Positions 56,240 through 64,000 of a DNA stretch of 64,000 bases are shown piece by piece. How positions within the stretch are numbered: the stretch's first letter is position 1; every line of letters starts with the position of its first letter. Both the position numbers and the translations under genes were made by a program. Under the pieces are notes generated by a model. The model was given only the letters and a program-made list of their open reading frames with translations, did not search any database and was not told the DNA's origin. The stretch comes from Xenopus tropicalis (lineage: Eukaryota; Chordata; Amphibia; Anura; Pipidae), in NCBI RefSeq assembly GCF_000004195.4, contig NC_030677.2, forward strand, positions 65,310,222 to 65,374,221, given 5' to 3'.

Positions 56240-56470
56240 GATAAAATATATACTGTACAGATAAATATTGAATCTTATCTGCCTCTTAGCCACTCAGATT
56301 GTCTTGATTTCTCCACAAGGATAACACATCCTGGATGGATTTATATGCATCATTTTGTGTTATCAGCAAATGCTGATATGTTGATTACAATGCTTGCTTC
56401 CAAGTAATTTATTAACAAATTAAATAAAAGTGTATCGAATACAGAATCCTCCAGAACACCACTGAGAAAT
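56240..56470 (-). pseudogene. decayed CR1-like RT fragment, minus strand
   Basis: The minus-strand translation around 56455-56300 resembles SGVxxxSVFDTLLFNLLINY followed by ISAFADNTK, the decayed form of the [19 protein letters not shown] and FADDTK blocks seen at 39720-39840. Confidence 0.6.
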
Positions 56471-57477
56471 GTTTTTGGGTTGCATGTGAAGTGCTCAGTT
56501 TCTTATTTTATCCTTCTTAATTGCTCTTTTACAAATTAACATATTCTAAAAGAAGCATCTGTCCACTCTCACTTGTAGTTTTTAAAAGCTTTGATTTTTA
56601 TGCTTATTAACTTTCTTACATGCAAGTTAAGCTACATAGGGTGGAGGGAATACACTTAGAATAGCAATGTTATAATATAATTATAAACAATAACCATTTC
56701 TGCTCTGTGTTTTTGGAGGAAAACCAAATGTCCAAATCTAAACATTTAAGCAATGACCTTAGGGTGCTCCAGTTTGCATTTCTAAAAGTATTTGTTTATC
56801 AAATATAATGTTTCTTTTGCAACAAGCAGAAATGACATATTCATAGTATTAGGCTGATTTCACATCTTCTTTACATGTTTACTGTATGTGGTAAAAGAGT
56901 TTGGTCTATAAATTGTTCTATAAATTGGCCTATTAACTCGTCTCCTGTTATGGATAAGGACATTTCCACAGATGTTGTCTATAAATATCCACTAAAATGA
57001 CACCTTTGTATTGTTTACACTAAGATTTTAGTGTTGCGGAATATATGAAGGTAAAAAAGACAGTGCCTGCAATGGTTACTGCTATAAAATTTGCCAAGTT
57101 TATTATATGTGTTTTTAAAGCTTATCTGTTATAATCTCTAGACCCTTCTTCAGATATACTGACTCGTTGTTAAGAGCATTTATATGGGATTAGAAATCCT
57201 CAGAAATGTCTTTCAATTATATTTTATTGCAGCCCAGGTGCAACACTTGCTATCTTGGTTTGATAGCACTACTTTCCCTACCTCCTTGATAGAGCAGTCA
57301 TGAGCAGTACTTGATCGCAGCTCTTTTTTAATTATTTGTAAGACTGTCAACTGTTTTAAACAACTATTTTCTGATATAAAAACTTTATTACATAGAAGTA
57401 TGGTCAAAATATATTTGGTGTTAAATCCTGAACACCGCATCCCCCAATATGAGATATGCCAAAAATGAACCAAGAAT

Positions 57478-57600
57478 TTATTATTATTATAAGTATCATT
57501 ATCACATAATATTATCCACAGCACTGTACAATAATTGGGTATATACATAGGACATACAGATTTACATACAAAGCAACCAATAACCAATACAACAGTATGT
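57478..57600. repeat. interspersed repeat fragment (CAGCACTGTACAATAA)
   Basis: TTATTATTATTATAAGTATC, CCACAGCACTGTACAATAAT and GGACATACAGATTTACATAC resemble a repeat common in amphibian DNA. I cannot name the family. Confidence 0.4.
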
Positions 57601-57829
57601 GCCCCTTTGGTAATTTAAAGATATTACAGAGGTAGATTGCCTCCATTTAAGACCTTGCAAGAGTGCATCTAATGCTCCAAATAACCAGTGTTAATATGTA
57701 GTTGGCTTGTGTCTATGCCACAGGACAAATCTTCAGCTGAGGTGATGCTATTCATTGTTTAATGGTTAAAAAGTAGCTTCTAAGGGAAGTGGTAGGATGA
57801 CCTGAAGCATATAAAGCATTGGGTTGTAA

Positions 57830-57948
57830 CAGGTATGGGATCTGTTATCTGTAAACCTTAGAAAGCTCCAAATTATTCCCTTTTCCCCAAATAATTACCT
57901 TTTTCTCTGTAATAATAAGACTGTACCTTGTACTTGATCTTAATAAAA
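57830..57948. repeat. GGTATGGGATC element, copy D (left part)
   Basis: CAGGTATGGGATCTGTTATC, then TTTTTCTCTGTAATAATAAG and CTTGTACTTGATC as in copy C. The right half is absent. Confidence 0.6.
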
Positions 57949-58958
57949 GCAGTATATGTCTGTCCTTGACACTTAAAACATGTATCCTGTGAAGAAGTGT
58001 GCAAGGCATTGTGGGAAATCGAAGTTTTGCTATGTGGTAACAAGAACCTGCAGAAAGAGACAAACAAATACTTTTCTTAACTGCAATTACCTAAAAAAAG
58101 TTTTTTTTAATTTACTTTACTCCATTTCATAAAAACGGATGATTTGTTGTTCTTGAATATGCCCATTAGGGACAATAAGCAAATAGTAATATCCACATTT
58201 TCTCCACATCCACATCCTCCATCAAAGTACAAAGTATGGATCAAATTATGATGTAATATTTTATGACTTTTTTCAACTAATACCTGGTTACCCCAGATTT
58301 TAAAATTGCTGCCCATCAGTCTGGACTTCCAATGCTATCTAAGCTAAAAAAAAAAAAACAAATAGGTCTGATATTAAATTAGCCTACAAGCTGGGTGGCA
58401 AATCTCACAGTTTATATACTGTAGGTGGTCTACATCAAATTCCCAACACCAGGTTCTTGCATTGAGTCTGGCTAAAGAGAAATTCTCAGGTTTTCTCCAA
58501 CACCAGAAGGTGAGAGTTCCTACCAATCAATGCATGGCGAGGTCATTTTCACCCATTGATGATACTGAGCCCTAAAATAGAGCTGTAAACCACTTGATGT
58601 TCAAACTTATCAATTATCCGTTTTTATCCTGTGTGATCTTCTGTTTTTTTACTAAAATAGAACTTTCCACTTGTGATGCAGACTATTTTTTTTTGCTCTG
58701 AAGATTTCTTGACTTCAAATTAAAAATTAGTCCTAATTAATTTCACTACATGTGCTGCTAATTACATATGCCTGCATGTGCATAGACATGATGATTGCTT
58801 CTGCCCGCACATAAACATAATGCAGCAACTAGAGGATCTAGGTTCTGGGGGTTTAAAAGGGGGTGCTCCTTACAGTGTTTTCACACACACCTGGGGAAAC
58901 GTGACATTTATCACACGAAATATGTAGAGCTGCAGACCTTGATTGTTATATGCACTAA

Positions 58959-59139
58959 GGGGTATTTTTTATCATGCTGTGTAAAAAGTGGAGTGAAGAA
59001 TTACTGGTGATGTTGCAACCAATCAGCAATTAGATTTCAACAGTTAGAAAACCAAACCAAAGCATCTGATTGGCTGCTATGAGCAACATAAACAGTAATG
59101 TCTTACTCCACTTTTTACACAGCGTGATAAATATACTCC
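58959..59139. mobile_element. small PIF/Harbinger-like MITE with TAA duplication
   Basis: 181 bp, GGGGTATTTTTTATCATGCT to AGCGTGATAAATATACTCC, flanked by TAA (58956-58958, 59140-59142). Arms include GTGTAAAAAGTGGAG and its complement. Confidence 0.85.
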
Positions 59140-59384
59140 TAAGATTCTTTGGATGTTTGTGAGTAGCTTGCATTTAGCAGAGGTTTTTCTTTTTTTTAAT
59201 AAACTTATACACTATTGGTGGATCTTCTCTTTCATGTTCAATATTGAATGGAACATGACGTGTTAAGCCTTCTGGTTCCAGCTTGGTTTGTTGTTTGGTA
59301 CTGACCTCTCATTGGTGTGGTTAATAGGCACTTAATGTTTAATTACTGTTTTATCAATGTGTTACCTGTATCCACAGACACATG

Positions 59385-60009
59385 GGGGCCGATTCATTAA
59401 AGTGCGAATTACAAGTACGATTTGCGACAATTTGCGAAAAGTCGAGTCGTGCTTGTACAAAAATATCGTGGTACGATCCGAAAATTATGAAATGTTCATA
59501 TCTAAATGATCGTAAATGGTGCGAAAACCTTTCTGACTTTGAACCTTCAGTGCCTGATTTTGGAAGCCTCCCATAGGATCAATGGCACTCTGCAGCTCCA
59601 ACCTGGCCCAAGGAAAGTCTCCCATAGGGCTCAATGGCACTCTGCAGCTCCAACCCGGCCCAAGGAAAGTCTCCCATAGGGCTCAATGGCACTCTGCAGC
59701 TCCAACCTGGCCCAAGGAAAGTCTCCCATAGGGCTCAATGGCACTCTGCAGCTCCAACCTGGCCCAAGGAAAGTCTCCCATAGGGCTCAATGGCACTCTG
59801 CAGCTCCAACCTGGCCCAAGGAAAGTCACGAAACCGAAGCTTGAATGATTTCCGAAACCTTTGTACTCATTGCGACAAATACGATTTTGCACAAATTGTC
59901 GCAAAGTATGAAAAAGTCGAGTAAAATTAACAAAAAAGTCACAGAAAATACGCACAGTTCAGACACAGTTTAGTATTTGGACACAATCGTACATTGATAA
60001 ATATGCTCC
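59385..60009. mobile_element. GGGGC-ended MITE with internal 52-bp tandem array
   Basis: GGGGCCGATTCATTAAAGTG to TTGATAAATATGCTCC, flanked by ATG (59382-59384, 60010-60012). Subterminal sequences match the palindromic MITE family. The central part is a tandem array. Confidence 0.75.
59571..59828. repeat. 52-bp tandem array, five units
   Basis: AATGGCACTCTGCAGCTCCA anchors at 59581, 59633, 59685, 59737 and 59789, exactly 52 bp apart with very few differences between units. The complement of one unit is present once in the MITE at 15234-15811. Confidence 0.95.
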
Positions 60010-60632
60010 ATGGTGTTGACAATTAAGTATAATACACTATGTTATATTTATTCAAATGCACTTCCTTATAGTTGCCGTTTGGTACTGTATATCTGAGCTA
60101 GTGTTAATTTTAATGTTTGCTAAATATTATGCCATTGGTTTATCTACAGCTTCCTGACTTTCTAACCACCTACCATGTATCAACATAACTTTCTAAGAAG
60201 AAGCAAGGTCTGTATTTTGGCAAGTTTCAGTTAGAGAATTCTTAGTATTCCTATACTTTTTTTCACTTACGTAATCTTTTCTGCCAACTGTAACTAGGGA
60301 AGAACTGAGTAATATCCCTTCATGTCCAGAAAAAATATTGTAGAAGAAAAGAGCTAAAAATGGCATGACATATTTTTTGCCAACGATAGGTGCAAATGTT
60401 TAAGTTTAATGAAACCATATGTTCTGCCTTTCCAGGTGGTAAATAGTATCAGTTCAGCTTAATTCCTGAAGTGGAAGAGGATAGGCAAATGGATTATTTA
60501 GAAAATATATAGTTTCTTTATATCTCCTTTATGTTGTAGGTTAGTTAAAACACATTGAATAAGGCATCTGCAGTGCAATTGTTTGTAAAAGTAAGCTTAG
60601 GAATCAACTGAGAATTTCTCTTCATATACACC

Positions 60633-60862
60633 AATGGTCGAAAGTTTGGAATCACTCAGAGCTCTTCAAGTTTTTTAAAGGTATTGGTATTTTATTCACC
60701 AAGGTAGCATTGCACCGATCGGAAATTATTGCCAGTACATTGACTGCCATTCACATTCCTTTATTTCATATATTCCATAGCTAAACACAGAGAATGGCAT
60801 AATATTGTAAAAAAAAGAACCACATTTCTTAGAGGTTCCAAACTTTTAAGCAATATTGTTCA
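60633..60862. mobile_element. Tc1/mariner-like MITE
   Basis: CCAATGGTCGAAAGTTTGGA and the inverted GGTTCCAAACTTTTAAGCAA about 220 bp apart. AGTTTGGAA-type ends occur in Tc1-like families. TA flanks are plausible but not exact. Confidence 0.55.
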
Positions 60863-60877
60863 TCAGGAATTGATGTT

Positions 60878-61236
60878 TAGTGATGAGCGAATCTGTCCCG
60901 TTTCACTTCGCCGAAAAATTTGTGAATCTTTCAAAAGATTCGCAAAACGGCGGAAAATTCGCGGAACAGCAAAAATGTTGCACGGCAAAAAAAAATTGTT
61001 GCGCGGCTATTATTTTGTCGCGCGGCTAATATTTAGTCGCCCGGCTATTATTTTGTCGCCCACGGCTACTATTTAGTCGCACGGCTATTATTTAGTCGCG
61101 CAGCTATTATTTTTGGACGTGTGGCGAATTTTTCCGCGGCTAATTTTTTCATCCATTTCGCGAAACAATCTGCCAATGGCGAAACGCGGAAATTCGCATC
61201 GAATCCATGCCTGGCAAAACTTTTCGCCCTTCACTA
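60878..61236. mobile_element. hAT MITE with 8-bp duplication TTGATGTT
   Basis: TAGTGATGAGCGAATCTGTC to CGCCCTTCACTA, flanked by TTGATGTT at 60870-60877 and 61237-61244. Same family as 53373-53694. It contains a short tandem array. Confidence 0.9.
60993..61112. repeat. about 18-bp tandem repeat within the hAT MITE
   Basis: Six variant units of CGCGCGGCTATTATTTTGT / CGCACGGCTATTATTTAGT. Confidence 0.85.
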
Positions 61237-61855
61237 TTGATGTTGCTTTTGATAAACAGGAAATTATGAATTTCTCTGAAATCAGGTTTCCAGTAATGAG
61301 ATTCGGATTGGCTAATTTCGACCGTCAGAAAGGCATTAAGACAAAGAAAATAATATATAGCCCTTATTCTAAAGAAAAATTATAATTATTTGTTGATATG
61401 TAATCATTCATAGACTCATTTTTAAAAAGGAATCGCAAGTAATTCCAGTAATTCCAAGGTCCCTTGGCGCTTGGAGCTCAGTGTATCTGCAAAGAGCATA
61501 TAGGGTGCAAGTATCTTTGATGAAAGGCATCATCGCATGATTAAGTTAAAGTATATCTCTTATTGAACTCCTTTCCTAATATATTAAGAATCTGTCAAAA
61601 AAGAGTATTGCTCACTGAGAAGCTAAACTTCGTTAAGCTTAGTTAATTACAAGGTTACAAATATGTACATGAAAAGTGTAGCCTCAAATGATACCTAGTA
61701 GTCCAAAGTTGGTATATGGTAGAGCTGCATTGTTTATTGATTGTCTCTATAATTTTAGCCCAGTAATAAAATAAAAAGTAGTAAAAGTCTACAGCTCCAC
61801 GTCATGTGGATGAATAAACACCTCTTAGCCAAGCAAACAAAAGCCTCATTTGGAA

Positions 61856-62022
61856 ACACTCATTTATAAACAATTTGCATGTAGGCAATAACTCATAGCA
61901 ATCACATAGCAATTGGCTTTTTTTCAGCTGGCAAAAGGATAAACAATGAAAGCAAACATTTGATTGGTTGCCATGGGTAACTGCCCTGGTACAAATTTGC
62001 CCAGTGCTTATAAATGAGGCCT
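61856..62022. repeat. possible foldback MITE (CATTTATAAAC ends)
   Basis: CTCATTTATAAACAATTTGC on the left and GTGCTTATAAATGAGGCC on the right are inverted. The middle CATTTGATTGGTTGCCATGG is a phrase common in frog MITEs. Confidence 0.45.
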
Positions 62023-63600
62023 TTGTTTAGGGTTGTTAACACCTAATAAGGGTGAAGTCAAAATCAGTGTAGTGCATAGCTCCATGAGAGAACTTCAAAG
62101 GTGACCACCTTCCCTTTTAAAGTGCTACTGCACTTTAGCCTCATCCATTGTGTTATACCATGAGCCTGTCACAAGTAGACCAGAAATTGCAGACCTGGTT
62201 TTGAAGTAACACTGATTTATAATTTATACCAAGGATTTAACCTTGGGACATAATGTAATTCATCAACCTACATACCTACCCCAAACACAAAACTACACAG
62301 AGGATTATTTAGCGTGCACGAATTGCTAAACCTGAGAATTGATTATAAATCCCAACTGCAGTCAAAAATAGAAGATATCTATGGTTCCATAAACAACTGC
62401 TGTGGCTGCTACCTTTTCAGTTACTGTAGGTGCACATTTTGTAGCTTTTCAACAAATTACATAATGCTGTATTACAAAGTACTGATAATGCCTTCAGCAT
62501 TTTACTCATGTTGTTTTTCCACTGTTCATTAACCTTAACCTGAAATAACAGGAGACATTTGCTAAATTAAGGGAGAATCAGGTTTCTAAGAAAATAACGC
62601 CATTAGAAGCCAGCATGTTGCCAGTGTTGAGCTATTTAGCTAAAAATGAGCATTTACTTATATTGACAAGATTCTTCTAAGTGCTTGCTTTTAGTCGGTA
62701 AAGAAAAGAAGTTAGTTCATACAAGCTCATCTCTGAAAAAGTGACTCATTTATAGAATGGAGAATTAATTTCTTTGGGTGTTTGTTGGGTAAAAAAATCA
62801 GATACATCAATTTTCAGATGTACAAAAGAGTAATAAATTTCCTGGCAAGCAGTATCTTAGGGAACATGAAATGACTTTTTAACAGTTCAGTGAGCGGCAA
62901 ATGGCTATTTTGTTGTATAGTAATTCCTCCGTTTTATCATCCTGACTTGCTAGTTAGAGAAAACTCCATTTTCATAAAGCCAAAAGTACATTTAGCATTG
63001 TGCTTTAGGTGGTGCCACATAAAAATGAAGACCATAAAGGTTTTATTTAAAGTGTTAAAAACAGGAGCAAGACACTATGGGGCTTTTTTTTTTATCAACT
63101 TTTTGGTTTGCAATTTGCAAATCATGGATCATGAATTTGAATTATGGTTTAAAAAGCGAGTTTTTAATATTTAAAACATGAAAAACTATGAAACATTGGT
63201 ATCTAAAAGCTTTTAGGGTCATGTAGAAGCCAATTGTAGCTGTCCTTGGCAGTCCTTGTCAAAATGTTAACTATTTAGTCAACTGGAGTTTTCCAAATAT
63301 TTTTTTTAGCAAAAATTATAATTTGAGGTATTTGATTTTTTTATGGGTTTATTTTCTTGCTTTTTTTATACAGATTTTTTCATAAATAAGGTAACATAAG
63401 CATTTCTTCCTTTCAATTTTGAGGTTATTTAAAGTAGAAAAGAATACAAAAATTACTCAAGCATAAATGTTGCTAAATAAGCCTCTGCATTTTGGCTATT
63501 TTACACTGTCTGCACAGGCCTCTGTAGTGAATGATAGCCCTGCCCACTAAGGGCACAAGACCGCCCATAAAATATAATTGCTTGAACATAAAATTGGTAA
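62023..63600. other. intergenic, no recognised feature
   Basis: AT-rich; open frames of 72 and 94 codons show no motif. Confidence 0.4.
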
Positions 63601-63639
63601 CCCTAAATGAGGCCTCACATGTACTGGTGTTTATATTTT

Positions 63640-64000
63640 AAATGTTGCTAGTTAGTTATGTAGGGGACCATAGGGCTCTTTCCCCTGTTTCTCTGGTTAC
63701 AGACTGGAGAAAAATCTGATTGGCTGGGAGCCCCAGTTCACTTCTGGGAGAAAAGGAGGATCCAGAGAATGCCTGGATTTGGAGCCAAATCACAGGTGGG
63801 GTCAGCAGGTTATAAAGGAACCCCTGCTACAGTGCCAGCCAGAGCGAGCCAGATCCGGAGAAAGTAACCAGCTGAGTGTTCTCTGCTTTGCATCAAGATC
63901 CAGACTATAATGGGAGAGAACTGCTTAATTGCTGGTGAATGCCTTTACCTCCATGTGAGTCTCCAGTGTGTGTCCCCATGTGAGGACAGGTTTTGCTTGT
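63640..64000 (+). promoter_or_regulatory. possible TATA-type promoter or LTR start at window edge
   Basis: Base composition shifts to GC-richer. GGTTATAAAGGAACCCC (TATA-like at 63812) is followed about 30 nt on by GCCAGCCAGAGCGAGCC. It could be a retroelement LTR promoter or the start of an unrelated transcription unit; the window ends before this can be told. Confidence 0.3.

Noticed and set aside
59571..59828. Direct repeats that might suggest a CRISPR array
   Set aside because: Units are contiguous at 52 bp with no variable spacers, inside a eukaryotic MITE.
1..64000. Search for tRNA, rRNA or other structured RNA genes
   Set aside because: No cloverleaf B-box/A-box pair or rRNA core sequence was recognised by eye; a covariance-model scan would be needed to exclude small RNAs.

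Overview
The window looks like vertebrate genomic DNA from a pipid frog, most probably Xenopus (X. laevis versus X. tropicalis cannot be settled by eye). The evidence is the AT-rich sequence with GT-AG introns, one highly conserved vertebrate gene, and dense copies of repeat types I recognise from Xenopus: TTAA-flanked T2-type elements, long palindromic PIF/Harbinger-like MITEs, and 'GGTATGGGATC' elements with TA target sites.

The only host gene I can support is ankrd50 on the + strand. The window opens inside the Walker A codons of its P-loop NTPase domain (exon 1-274). It continues with the Walker B exon (6273-6502) and one very large exon (11166-14695) that carries the rest of the NTPase module, about 17 canonical ankyrin repeats, a Ser-rich tail and the stop codon. 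The donor of the last intron lies three bases after the stop, so nearly all of the 3'UTR is in a separate terminal exon (21396 to about 24345). That exon carries a TTAA-flanked 889-bp element. In mammals ANKRD50 is linked to SNX27-retromer recycling at endosomes. The C-terminus visible here ends in a class I PDZ ligand with Glu at -3, which fits that role. A phase-compatible 69-nt candidate cassette exon sits in the first intron (541-609).

Introns and the approximately 40 kb downstream (24346-64000) hold no further recognisable host gene. They are a mosaic of mobile DNA: PIF/Harbinger-like MITEs with TTA/TAA duplications, hAT elements with 8-bp duplications, T2-type elements, Tc1/mariner remnants (one with an intact N-terminal helix-turn-helix), CR1-like LINE pieces, a Penelope-like RT fragment on the minus strand, and a solo LTR with a 5-bp duplication. 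A two-exon Myb/SANT-like gene on the minus strand (36445 to 35008), broken at a G12 tract, is probably the accessory gene of a Harbinger-type transposon.

The most informative structures are three filled/empty-site pairs inside the same window: a MITE in one copy of a 193-bp tandem duplication (19118-19380), a 1074-bp hAT element in one of two copies of another repeat (28147-29220, empty site 37339-37346), and a palindromic MITE in one of two copies of a third repeat (43015-43524, empty site near 47121). Also notable are a MITE whose single internal segment has become a five-unit 52-bp tandem array (59385-60009), and a long intronic hairpin of pre-miRNA-like shape (5289-5410).
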